Of a DNA stretch of 53,860 nucleotides, positions 1 to 6,997 are shown piece after piece (the stretch's first letter is position 1; the number at the start of each line of letters is the position of its first letter). The position numbers and the translations under genes are program-made. Location: assembly GCA_025355325.1 (NCBI GenBank), contig JANXZX010000143.1, positions 1 to 53,860 of the forward strand, in the 5' to 3' direction. The notes beneath the pieces were generated by a model, which worked only from the letters and a program-made list of their open reading frames with translations, searched no databases and was not told where the DNA came from. This DNA is from Geobacteraceae bacterium. Its GTDB lineage: Bacteria; Desulfobacterota; Desulfuromonadia; Geobacterales; Pseudopelobacteraceae.

Positions 1-72
1 GTGTTCAACCAGATGGCGACGCAAAATGGAAACTTTTTCTTCCGGGGTGTAATTGTGACGTTTCTTTCGCAT
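1..72 (-). CDS. IS-type transposase orfA, 5' end only (cut by window edge)
   Basis: Reading the minus strand, an ATG at 70-72 opens a frame that runs off the left edge after 24 codons. It begins MRKKRHNYTPEEKVSILRR, the basic, helix-turn-helix-like N-terminus typical of small transposase-A proteins of IS3-like elements. A good ribosome binding site (GGAGG) lies just upstream, at about 77-83. The IS family is not certain from 24 residues. It marks the left boundary as a mobile-element flank. Confidence 0.6.
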   Translation of the reverse strand, partial: MRKKRHNYTPEEKVSILRRHLVEH

Positions 73-151
73 GGACTTTCCTCCGTTCGTGATGGTTTAT
101 CACAAACGAACCAAAAGTCCTATTCACGCTGAGCCAAAACAGAGGTTCAAC

Positions 152-592
152 ATGACAAAGATTGGTGACCAGCTCAAAGGCTTTGCAAAAGATGTCAAAG
201 ATGTGTCCTCCTCTGCTGGTGAGAAAATTTCAAAGGCTGGTAAGCAGATCTCTAAGTCGGCAAAATCGTCAGCAAAGTTTGCAAAGGAATCAGCCGGTAC
301 CATTGCAACAACGCTACTGGACCAGAACGGCGATGGAAAATTTGATCAAGAAGATGTAAAAATTCTTACAAAAAAAGGCAAGAAACTCGCGAAGAAAGCT
401 TCAGATGAGATTTGTAGTATTGCGAAGGAAACTAAAAACTCAGATTTGTTAAAAGAAGCCGCAGCCGGGGCTGCCGTTGGTGCGGTGATCGCCATTCCGC
501 TTCCGCTCGTTGGCCCAGTAGCCGGTGCAACCGTTGGTGCGGCTATCGGCACATATGCTCAAGTTATGAAGTCTATGAACAAGAAGAGGTAA
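152..592 (+). CDS. EF-hand / glycine-zipper small protein
   Basis: A 146-residue protein of unknown function. The start at 152 is chosen because AGAGG lies seven bases upstream; a longer frame from 71 has no such site. The N-terminal half is rich in Lys and Ser and probably helical. Residues 57-68 form a canonical EF-hand loop (Asp57, Asn59, Asp61, Gly62, Asp65, Asp68), so Ca2+ binding is plausible. Residues 103-134 are a small-residue glycine-zipper-like hydrophobic segment (AAAGAAVGAVIAIPLP), which in other families inserts into or packs against membranes. No signal peptide is evident. It stands alone next to an IS fragment. Function is not known; phasin-like or membrane-associated calcium-binding roles are only guesses. 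Confidence 0.6.
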   Translation: MTKIGDQLKGFAKDVKDVSSSAGEKISKAGKQISKSAKSSAKFAKESAGTIATTLLDQNGDGKFDQEDVKILTKKGKKLAKKASDEICSIAKETKNSDLLKEAAAGAAVGAVIAIPLPLVGPVAGATVGAAIGTYAQVMKSMNKKR

Positions 593-731
593 TAGATTTC
601 TTTGTTTGAGGGGTCTTCAGCGGGACGTCCATTAGAGAGAGGGTAAGGGGTTTGACCCTACTGTGTCCTATACATCGATCTGACCGCTCAATAACGACGT
701 CAGGCCCTGAAAGTACTGAAAGGAGACCACG

Positions 732-1076
732 ATGAACATCGAACAGGCAGCACCTGAGACGAAAGGTGTTACGGTGAAGTTACTTTCAACGGTTGACCTT
801 GGCCCTGAAATCGAGGGCATGGCAGGGCGCCAACTTCGAATGCGTATGGTGACCATTGAGCCTGGAGGCGTCTTCGGCCCGATTCACGACCATAAAGACA
901 GACCAGGTACCGTCTACATTCTGCAAGGAACGATTACTGACCATCGAAATGGAGTCGCTACGGACTATGGCCCGGGAGTGGGCTGGTCCGAGGACAGGAA
1001 CACCACACACTGGCTTGAGAACAGAGGAAAAATTCCGGCGGTGGAGATCTCGGTCGATATAGTAAGGCAGGAGTAA
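732..1076 (+). CDS. cupin-domain protein
   Basis: A 114-residue single-domain cupin. Motif 1 is seen around residues 50-66 (His52, His54, then GTVYILQG) and motif 2 around 84-98 with His93, so a three-His metal site is likely. The RBS (AAGGAG) sits eight bases before the ATG. The gene is followed after 30 bases by the exported decarboxylase-like gene, so the two may be co-transcribed. Cupins of this size are often small-molecule isomerases, dioxygenases or binding proteins. The substrate cannot be inferred. Confidence 0.75.
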   Translation: MNIEQAAPETKGVTVKLLSTVDLGPEIEGMAGRQLRMRMVTIEPGGVFGPIHDHKDRPGTVYILQGTITDHRNGVATDYGPGVGWSEDRNTTHWLENRGKIPAVEISVDIVRQE

Positions 1077-1106
1077 ACTCAGGAAGAGGATAAGGGAGAA
1101 CACAAT

Positions 1107-1925
1107 ATGCAAAGAAGATTTTGGGTCAGTCTGGTTGGATTTCTTCTTTTCTCAGCAGCAACCCGGGTATGTTGTGCTGCCGAGTTCAGTATGCCGTTGT
1201 TCGCTCCGGAATACGGCACTCCGCCGCGCTCATACCATGATTCAAAACTGGTGTCGATTACCTTCAAAACCACAGCCGAGGCTCTGCAGAAATTGGTGCC
1301 CAAGCCGTTGACGCCGAACAAGGACAATCTCGTATCACTTTACATTGGACGCTTCAATACCCCTGACTATCGGAACGATGATCAGCTTTTCAAGGGAGAT
1401 TCCTACCTGGAGGCCGGTTTTGTCGTGCCGGTGAACTTTGAAAAACAGTCTGGGGGTTATTCGCTCGCTCTCTACCTTAACAAGACCGGGCCAGCCATCA
1501 GTGGTAGGGAGATTTGGGGATTCCCGAAGAAGGAGGCTGACATTGCCATGGTTGATGACCAGGGCACGATAACGGTAACCATGGAGCGGCTTGGTGCAAT
1601 GCTGCTGCAAGCTACTTTCCGGAAAGGCGAGAAGGTAGAACCGGTTGTCCAACGCCCTCCGAGAGCCAGGTACAACCTCAAGTACATTCCATCCGTCAAG
1701 AAAAACGCTCCGCCCGACGTCAAGCAACTTACATCGTATCTACAGGAAACCACGCTGAAGGAGTTGTACAAGGGTAAAGCAACGTTATTGCTGGGCGGGA
1801 CCAATGTCGATCCGTTGAGCAGCATTCCCGTTGTAGAGATTGTTAAAGCGGAATATATGATCATAGACGGTACTGTCGATTATGGCGAGGTTATCTACGA
1901 CTATCTGAAACAGCGGAACAAGTAA
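1107..1925 (+). CDS. exported acetoacetate decarboxylase-like protein
   Basis: A 272-residue protein of the acetoacetate decarboxylase (ADC) fold. Residues 1-25 are a clear signal peptide ending in CCAAE. The segment at 133-142 (GREIWGFPKK) matches the ADC active-site region, in which the Schiff-base Lys is the first of a Lys-Lys pair (here Lys141-Lys142). Known ADC enzymes are cytosolic, so a secreted version is unusual and may act on a different beta-keto acid or only bind ligands. RBS-like purines (AAGGGAG) precede the ATG. It follows the cupin gene closely. Confidence 0.75.
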   Translation: MQRRFWVSLVGFLLFSAATRVCCAAEFSMPLFAPEYGTPPRSYHDSKLVSITFKTTAEALQKLVPKPLTPNKDNLVSLYIGRFNTPDYRNDDQLFKGDSYLEAGFVVPVNFEKQSGGYSLALYLNKTGPAISGREIWGFPKKEADIAMVDDQGTITVTMERLGAMLLQATFRKGEKVEPVVQRPPRARYNLKYIPSVKKNAPPDVKQLTSYLQETTLKELYKGKATLLLGGTNVDPLSSIPVVEIVKAEYMIIDGTVDYGEVIYDYLKQRNK

Positions 1926-2002
1926 GTTTCAACCAGGCGGCACATTGACGCTGACGTGCTGGTGCGCACCCACTCCGTTGAACGCACAAGAGGAGGCAAA
2001 AC

Positions 2003-2482
2003 ATGTTTAAAATCAAATTTGTTATGTTGAGTATCATGATTTCGGCACTCGTTTCCGGTTGCGCTTCATCTGGTTCGACCCTCATGCACCAGCACTCTGT
2101 CGTCGAAGCCAATCGAGGTCTTGTCGGAGCATGGGTCGTGACGGCCAGCCGTCCGGCCGGAGTGGGAAAGAACCTGCTTACTTTTTCGTCGGATGGTACT
2201 TTCTTCCGAAGTGGGGATACGCATCCAGTGCTTAGTGGCGGGCATGGTGCCTGGAAGAGAGTCGGAGACAAAGAGTTTGATGCCACTTATATTGCGTTTC
2301 GATTCGATCAAGACAGAAAGTGGATTGGAAGCACCAAAACCCGGATACACATAACCCCTGGCCCTGGTGACAACGAATTTACGGGCGTAGCCAAAGTCAG
2401 TACACGCGACTTGAAGGACATCGAAATAGGAGTTTCAGAAGTGCGTCTTGAGGGAAAACGTATTCAGGTAGAGTCTTTCTAA
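2003..2482 (+). CDS. small lipoprotein, unknown function
   Basis: A 159-residue predicted lipoprotein. The signal sequence ends in a lipobox (LVSGC, Cys20), and an AGGAGG ribosome site lies upstream. After residue 40 the pattern LVGAWVVTASRP... LLTFSSDGTFF followed by GAWKRVG resembles small beta-barrel proteins of the lipocalin-like / 'DGTF' type that occur as secreted or lipid-anchored proteins. No catalytic motif is visible. It is followed by a short dispersed repeat rather than a recognisable terminator. Confidence 0.65.
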   Translation: MFKIKFVMLSIMISALVSGCASSGSTLMHQHSVVEANRGLVGAWVVTASRPAGVGKNLLTFSSDGTFFRSGDTHPVLSGGHGAWKRVGDKEFDATYIAFRFDQDRKWIGSTKTRIHITPGPGDNEFTGVAKVSTRDLKDIEIGVSEVRLEGKRIQVESF

Positions 2483-2515
2483 TATTGCTCCTTAAGGGTG
2501 CAAAACAGTGAGAAA

Positions 2516-2565
2516 GGACGGGTCTCAACACAGTACAAAACTTGGAAATGTATTCGGTTGAGACC
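2516..2565 (+). repeat. dispersed repeat copy 1 with 9-bp inverted repeat
   Basis: The 38-bp core at 2516-2553 matches 3655-3692 closely, with identical spacing. Copy 1 carries a perfect 9-bp inverted repeat, GGTCTCAAC at 2521-2529 against GTTGAGACC at 2557-2565. It lies just after a lipoprotein gene. It looks like a REP/RAYT-type or transposon-end remnant; the family is not established. Confidence 0.6.
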
Positions 2566-2716
2566 TGAAACTGCTCTTTTCTTTCAGGTAATAACCTTAG
2601 ACGATGTTTAATAGTGTATTTCAATAAACCAAATATTTTTTTTTGGTATTTACAAAATATTTTGAAGCGCATATAAAATTATACACAGTACAATATCTAA
2701 TTAGGAGGATATTTAA

Positions 2717-3526
2717 ATGAAAAAAATATTGTTATGCCTGGCCTTTGTTTGTTTCTTTGCGCTTTTGTTAACAGGGTGCGGTGGCTCTTCATCATCAGGT
2801 ACTCCTCAAACTGCATCAGGTGTGTTTATAGATGCACCAGTTGAAGGGTTGTCATATGTGTCCGGTTCTCATTCTGGTGTGACTGGTACAGGAGGAACTT
2901 TTACTTACGAAGTCGGGCAACCTATAACTTTCTCTTTAGGCGGAGTCACTCTTGGATCAGCTACAGGGCAACCAGTAATAACTCCGGTACATATTGCTCT
3001 TTCTTCAAATTCCTCAGCAAATGCATCAACTATTAAGGCATACAGGATTACGCAGTTTCTTATGTCTATAACAAATTCTACTTTAAATTCGACAAGCATG
3101 ACAATCACGCCTGCTATGCGTACAGCAGCACAAAATTTGTCAATAAACTTCGATACCGTGTCAGATGCGGCATTATTGTCTGCCGTCCAAACAATTTCAT
3201 CAGGTGTAACTCAGTTGGTCACCTCCGGAACCGCTATCCAGCATCTATCTAATAGTATCTATAGTAACTTTGCAGGAACTTACAGTGGAACATATAGTGG
3301 AACAAATAGTGGAACCTGGAGCATATCTATTAGCTCCTCAGGTATTGTGAGTGGATCACTGGGAGATGGTTCCTCAGTTACTGGTAGCCTTGTAAATGGC
3401 ACGGTGTTTAGTGGAAATGCAAGTGGTTCTGGTTGGATTGGAAATCTTAACATTATGACAGGCGTCTTCAGTGGAACATGGTCAGGTTCTGGGATATCCG
3501 GAACTTTTACGGGTACTAAGCACTAA
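2717..3526 (+). CDS. Ser/Thr/Gly-rich surface lipoprotein
   Basis: A 269-residue predicted lipoprotein with lipobox LLTGC (Cys21), followed by a Gly/Ser linker. AGGAGG precedes the ATG. The mature N-terminal part (VFIDAPVEGLSYVSG, about residues 37-51) is a segment often seen in large lipoproteins of Geobacter relatives. The C-terminal third (about 190-269) is a run of short beta-forming repeats of the type GTYSGT / GTWSGS, suggestive of an extended surface beta-structure. Local base composition is AT-rich compared with the hydrogenase genes, consistent with an accessory gene. It is bracketed by two copies of the dispersed repeat at 2516 and 3655. Function is unknown. Confidence 0.7.
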   Translation: MKKILLCLAFVCFFALLLTGCGGSSSSGTPQTASGVFIDAPVEGLSYVSGSHSGVTGTGGTFTYEVGQPITFSLGGVTLGSATGQPVITPVHIALSSNSSANASTIKAYRITQFLMSITNSTLNSTSMTITPAMRTAAQNLSINFDTVSDAALLSAVQTISSGVTQLVTSGTAIQHLSNSIYSNFAGTYSGTYSGTNSGTWSISISSSGIVSGSLGDGSSVTGSLVNGTVFSGNASGSGWIGNLNIMTGVFSGTWSGSGISGTFTGTKH

Positions 3527-3546
3527 GCATTCGAGGAAAATGATAG

Positions 3547-3603
3547 TTTCATTCTGGAGGGGGGCAACGGTTCTAATCGTTATGCCCCTCTTTCATTCTG
3601 GAG
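3547..3603 (+). terminator. terminator-like hairpin bracketed by a direct repeat
   Basis: A G-rich/C-rich hairpin (GGGGCA against TGCCCC, with extra pairing in ACG/CGT) lies at about 3557-3590, downstream of the lipoprotein gene. It is followed by CTCTTTC rather than a long T run. It is flanked by an exact 13-nt direct repeat, TTTCATTCTGGAG, at 3547-3559 and 3591-3603. Confidence 0.45.
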
Positions 3604-3649
3604 ACTTTTAAATGTTTACCAACCATCATTTGACAAATAAAGAAAAAGA

Positions 3650-3701
3650 CAGAGGGACGCGTCTCAATACTGTACAATACTTGAAAATGTATGACCCTCT
3701 G
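3650..3701 (+). repeat. dispersed repeat copy 2 with terminal inverted repeat
   Basis: This is the second copy of the repeat seen at 2516. The shared 38-bp core is 3655-3692. Here the outer bases form a 7-bp inverted repeat, CAGAGGG (3650-3656) against CCCTCTG (3695-3701). It ends 33 bases before the rsgA start, so it lies in the rsgA leader. Confidence 0.6.
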
Positions 3702-3734
3702 CTCTTCTTGCCAGTTTATCCGAGGAATAGCTAA

Positions 3735-4811
3735 ATGATTTCTGTTTCTGAAAAACTAGATCAATTTGGATGGGATGAATGGTTTGATGCAAAGGCACAA
3801 GAAATAATCCTGGCAGGGCACCGTCTTGCGCGTGTTGTTGCAGTGGATCGTGAACAACTTCTTGTAATAGATGAATCGGGTGAATATCGCGCAAAGCTTG
3901 CCGGGCGTTTTCTGTACACAACTGAGCGACCGAGTGATTTCCCTTGTGTTGGAGACTGGGTATCCATTCAATCCAGCGGCTCTGACGACTTTGGAATAAT
4001 TCATGACGTCGTTCCGAGAAAGTCGTTTCTTCGTCGCAAGGCTGCAGGAGATAACATTGAATACCAGATGATAGCGTCGAATATTGACGTGGCTTTAATA
4101 GTCCAGTCCTGCCAGTTTGACTTCAATGTTAACAGGCTTGAACGTTACTTGGTAATGGTCAGAAATGGGCACGTGCACCCTGTAGTTTTACTCACAAAAA
4201 CTGACCTGATCAGTCCTGAAAAGCTCAAGGAACTAATTGATGAAATTAGAAGTGCCGGAATAACTACGGAGGTAATCGCGCTTAGTAATATCACCGGTGA
4301 AGGGGTCAGTAATGTGCGCGAAATACTGCAATCCGGAAAGACCTACTGCTTCTTGGGTTCATCAGGGGTTGGCAAAAGCACTTTAATAAACCGGTTGATC
4401 GGCCGTCAGATTCTTGAGACCAAAATGGTGAGTGGTACTGGAGAAGGACGACATACGACGGTGCGACGCGAACTCATACTATTGAGTAATGGCGCAATGC
4501 TGATTGATAACCCAGGTATGCGTGAGTTTGGCATTTTGGGAGCTGAGGAAGGAATTGGCAGCAGCTTTGCCGATATCTATGAGTTGGCATCGAAATGCAA
4601 ATATTCTGATTGCTCTCACTCTAACGAGCCAGGTTGTGCAGTTCTGTGTGCCATTGAGGAAGGACGCCTCCATCTGGCACACTATCAGAATTTTATCAAA
4701 CTCAAGAGTGAATCAGAGTTTCATGACCTGTCTTACCTTGAAAAGCGAAATAAGGATAAGGCTTTTGGTCGCTACATTAAGTCTGCGAAGAAAGATCTGG
4801 GGCGACTTTAG
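3735..4811 (+). CDS. rsgA: ribosome small-subunit-dependent GTPase A
   Basis: A 358-residue circularly permuted GTPase that helps late 30S subunit maturation. The N-terminal OB-fold occupies roughly residues 25-105. The G motifs occur in permuted order: TKTD (G4) at 154-157, GSSGVGKS (G1, Walker A) at 208-215, RHTT (G2) near 239-242 and DNPG (G3) at 258-261. The C-terminal zinc site is complete, with Cys288, Cys293, His295 and Cys301. Length is normal for the family. A GAGG lies about nine bases upstream of the ATG. Confidence 0.95.
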   Translation: MISVSEKLDQFGWDEWFDAKAQEIILAGHRLARVVAVDREQLLVIDESGEYRAKLAGRFLYTTERPSDFPCVGDWVSIQSSGSDDFGIIHDVVPRKSFLRRKAAGDNIEYQMIASNIDVALIVQSCQFDFNVNRLERYLVMVRNGHVHPVVLLTKTDLISPEKLKELIDEIRSAGITTEVIALSNITGEGVSNVREILQSGKTYCFLGSSGVGKSTLINRLIGRQILETKMVSGTGEGRHTTVRRELILLSNGAMLIDNPGMREFGILGAEEGIGSSFADIYELASKCKYSDCSHSNEPGCAVLCAIEEGRLHLAHYQNFIKLKSESEFHDLSYLEKRNKDKAFGRYIKSAKKDLGRL

Positions 4812-4843
4812 GGGACACCATTCGAATATTCATATTTGAAAAA

Positions 4844-4892
4844 TTCGGGGGACGCCTTACTTCTCCCACTCGAATCAGAGGCGTCCCCCGAA
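4844..4892 (+). repeat. 14-bp perfect inverted repeat (hairpin)
   Basis: TTCGGGGGACGCCT at 4844-4857 pairs exactly with 4879-4892 across a 21-nt loop. The related GGGGACAC at 4811-4818 precedes it. It has no T tract. The pattern is like REP elements or the ends of REP-associated tyrosine transposase elements. It may also stop transcription between rsgA and the convergent hsp20 pair. Confidence 0.6.
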
Positions 4893-4898
4893 ATCGTA

Positions 4899-4929
4899 CG
4901 GCAGTTGGATACTTCTGGGAAAACTGCCG
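4899..4929. repeat. 8-bp inverted repeat downstream of hsp20 gene
   Basis: CGGCAGTT (4899-4906) and AACTGCCG (4922-4929) could form a stem with a 15-nt loop in the 210-bp gap between convergent rsgA and the Hsp20 gene. No T run follows on either strand, so a terminator role is uncertain. Confidence 0.3.
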
Positions 4930-5021
4930 AACCTGCTCTCCGAAATAAGGCTCCCATCGCCTTCCTTCCGTTCATGCATGTCCGGCAGCATACCAACACG
5001 CCCTGTCAAATGCTTCTTCCC

Positions 5022-5420
5022 TTACCCAACCTGTACGGAGATCCTTTTTGGTTTAGCCGCTTCAGCCTTGGGCACCCTCAGATTCAGAATGCCGTTTACA
5101 AGCTCTGCCGTAGCTTTCTCGTGGTCGAGGCTTTCAGGTATCGTGAATTGGCGGTAGTAATTGGCAAGTTCGAATTCACGATAGGCAGAGGTTCCCGGCA
5201 AGCTTTGCTGCGCCGGTGCGCTGATAGTCAGGATGCCTTTTTCGACATTTATATCGAGGGCTTCTTTAGATGCACCCGGAATATCTGCAGTAAGGACAAG
5301 GCCTTCTTCGGTCTCAATAATATTCACTGCCGGTCGGATATATGTTTCGTTTGACCGTGTTTCTTCACGGGCCTGCATATTTCTTTCTTCTTTTCTTTCC
5401 GTTAAGCTGTTTGCTGCCAT
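5022..5420 (-). CDS. Hsp20 / alpha-crystallin small heat-shock protein (second gene)
   Basis: A 132-residue small heat-shock chaperone that holds unfolding proteins. The alpha-crystallin domain runs from about residue 30 to 122, with the conserved VNIIETEEGLVLTADIPG entry strand and the GILTI and NGILNLRVPK motifs. The N-terminal arm is short and charged. It is the second gene of a minus-strand pair, 33 bases behind the other Hsp20 gene. Both are probably induced with heat stress, given that rpoH is transcribed divergently next door. Confidence 0.93.
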   Translation of the reverse strand: MAANSLTERKEERNMQAREETRSNETYIRPAVNIIETEEGLVLTADIPGASKEALDINVEKGILTISAPAQQSLPGTSAYREFELANYYRQFTIPESLDHEKATAELVNGILNLRVPKAEAAKPKRISVQVG

Positions 5421-5453
5421 GATAATTACTTCCTTTCCAATTTGATCAGCTTA

Positions 5454-5903
5454 TTACGAAAGTCTGATTTCTATTTTTTTCGGTTTGGCATGTTCAGCCT
5501 TGGCCAGTGTTATCTGCATGATACCGTCTCTGCACTGGGCAGAAATATTTTCGGTGTTGATGTCTACCGGCAGTTCCAGCGTACGGGAAAACTTACCGGA
5601 ACCGAGTTCCGAGCGATGTACAATCTGACCTTCCTTTTCGACAAACGGCTTGCGCTCTCCGCTGATGGTGACCGTGTTCCGCAGCACGGAAAGATCGACA
5701 TCCTTTGGATCTACGCCGGGAACCAGTGCCTCGATGTAGACATGCCCTTCGTCCTCGCTGAAATTGACCAGCGGGAAGCGACGAGTGACTACCGGAGAAA
5801 GAAATGTCGGTCCAAGCGGTCGGCTGTAACCGGCGCCGCGAAACGCCTCATCTATTTCTCTTCTTAGAGTGTCCAATTCTTTGAAAACGTCCCAGGTTGC
5901 CAT
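5454..5903 (-). CDS. Hsp20 / alpha-crystallin small heat-shock protein (first gene)
   Basis: A 149-residue small heat-shock protein. It starts with the helical MATWDVFKELDTLRREIDEAF arm found in this class. The alpha-crystallin domain covers about residues 45-140 (VYIEALVPGVDPKDVDLSV, then GIMQITLAKAE). A strong RBS (AGGAGG) lies seven bases before the ATG. It leads the hsp20 pair and diverges from rpoH across a 220-bp intergenic region. A weak minus-strand sigma-70-like pair (TTGATT, then TATTCA after about 16 bases) lies upstream, and no convincing sigma-32 promoter was found. Confidence 0.93.
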   Translation of the reverse strand: MATWDVFKELDTLRREIDEAFRGAGYSRPLGPTFLSPVVTRRFPLVNFSEDEGHVYIEALVPGVDPKDVDLSVLRNTVTISGERKPFVEKEGQIVHRSELGSGKFSRTLELPVDINTENISAQCRDGIMQITLAKAEHAKPKKIEIRLS

Positions 5904-6066
5904 GTGGATTACCTCCTTTCAGTGTGTGTGTCTAACATATGAATAAACAGATTCTTCCAAAAATCAAGGGGCCAGACCAAATTTTTATTATGCAGTTAAC
6001 TTGCTAATAACGTTGGCGTTAGTACGTATTTGACTCTTGATTTTCATAACAATAATTGCTATATTT

Positions 6067-6093
6067 TTAGCAGTCGATAGATGAGAGTGCTAA
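6067..6093 (+). promoter_or_regulatory. CIRCE operator (HrcA site) upstream of rpoH
   Basis: TTAGCAGTC (6067-6075), a 9-base spacer and GAGTGCTAA (6085-6093) match the CIRCE consensus TTAGCACTC-N9-GAGTGCTAA with one mismatch in the left arm. HrcA repressor binding here would put rpoH under heat-shock repressor control. A possible -35 TTGACT (6030-6035) lies upstream; the -10 is not clear. Confidence 0.85.
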
Positions 6094-6123
6094 GACAAAA
6101 CATACTCAAGCAGGAGGTGCGCT

Positions 6124-6975
6124 ATGGTCGCCAACTATCCGGTTGTAGCCGACAGCCTGACGCTGTATCTGGCTGAAATCAGAAAATTCAAGATTCTGAA
6201 TGAAGATGAAGAACGTTTTCATGCGGAGAGGTTCTTCGAGGAAAAGAGTCTGGAATCGGCACATACGCTTATTACATCTAACCTTCGGTATGTTGTGAAG
6301 GTTGCATCAGAATATCGTCATTATGGTCTCAGGATGCTTGATCTGATTCAGGAGGGAAACATCGGACTGATGATGGCGGTGCGGAAGTTCAACCCATACA
6401 AGGGGGTCCGTCTTATCTCGTATGCTGCATGGTGGATTCGCGCATATATACAGAATTACATTCTTTCTGCATGGAGTCTGGTAAAAATCGGAACAACCCA
6501 GGCACAGCGGAAGCTTTTCTACGGGCTGCGAAAAGCAAAGGAAAAACTCTTTCAGTTGACGGGGCATGAGCCGGATATCACCGGCACTGCTCATATGCTT
6601 CAGGTCTCTGATCAGGATGTGACGGATATGGAGCAGCGCATGATGGGAGAAGTTTCACTTGATGACCATGTTGGTTATAGTGACGACATTACGGTTCTTG
6701 AGACCATAGCGGATGAAAGAATGAATCAGGAGGAGTTGCTGGATACATATCAGCAGGAGCACAATCTGAAACTTTGCGTCAGTAAAGCCCTGGAAGGATT
6801 AAATGAGAAGGAACGCTTTATTATTGAGCATAGGGTGGCAAGTGATGATCCGTTAACTCTTCAGGACATAGCAGATCATTTCCAGATATCACGTGAACGG
6901 GTACGTCAGATTGAAGAACGGGCTTTATCAAAATTGAGAGTCCTGCTGCCCAGGGAGTTAGTCTATTGTGGTTAA
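6124..6975 (+). CDS. rpoH: RNA polymerase heat-shock sigma factor RpoH (sigma-32)
   Basis: A 283-residue sigma-70-family factor of the RpoH group. Region 2 (about 48-120) contains NLRYVVKVASEY and DLIQEGNIGLMMAVRKFNP. Region 2.4/3 has the AAWWIRAYIQNYIL segment and the RpoH-box-like QRKLFYGLRKAK (about 138-149). Region 4 (about 222-280) ends in the helix-turn-helix LQDIADHFQISRERVRQIEE. A strong RBS (AGGAGG) lies five bases upstream. A CIRCE operator 30 bases before the ATG indicates HrcA repression. It diverges from two hsp20 genes, a likely target set. Confidence 0.95.
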   Translation: MVANYPVVADSLTLYLAEIRKFKILNEDEERFHAERFFEEKSLESAHTLITSNLRYVVKVASEYRHYGLRMLDLIQEGNIGLMMAVRKFNPYKGVRLISYAAWWIRAYIQNYILSAWSLVKIGTTQAQRKLFYGLRKAKEKLFQLTGHEPDITGTAHMLQVSDQDVTDMEQRMMGEVSLDDHVGYSDDITVLETIADERMNQEELLDTYQQEHNLKLCVSKALEGLNEKERFIIEHRVASDDPLTLQDIADHFQISRERVRQIEERALSKLRVLLPRELVYCG

Positions 6976-6997
6976 TCAGTCCGGTTGCAGAAGGGTG

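Noticed and set aside
2521-3701. CRISPR-like repeats
   Set aside because: Only two copies of the repeat, more than 1 kb apart, with no regular spacers or cas genes.
4836-5354. 172-codon plus-strand frame over the second hsp20 gene
   Set aside because: The opposite strand encodes a clear alpha-crystallin domain; the plus frame has no homologous features.
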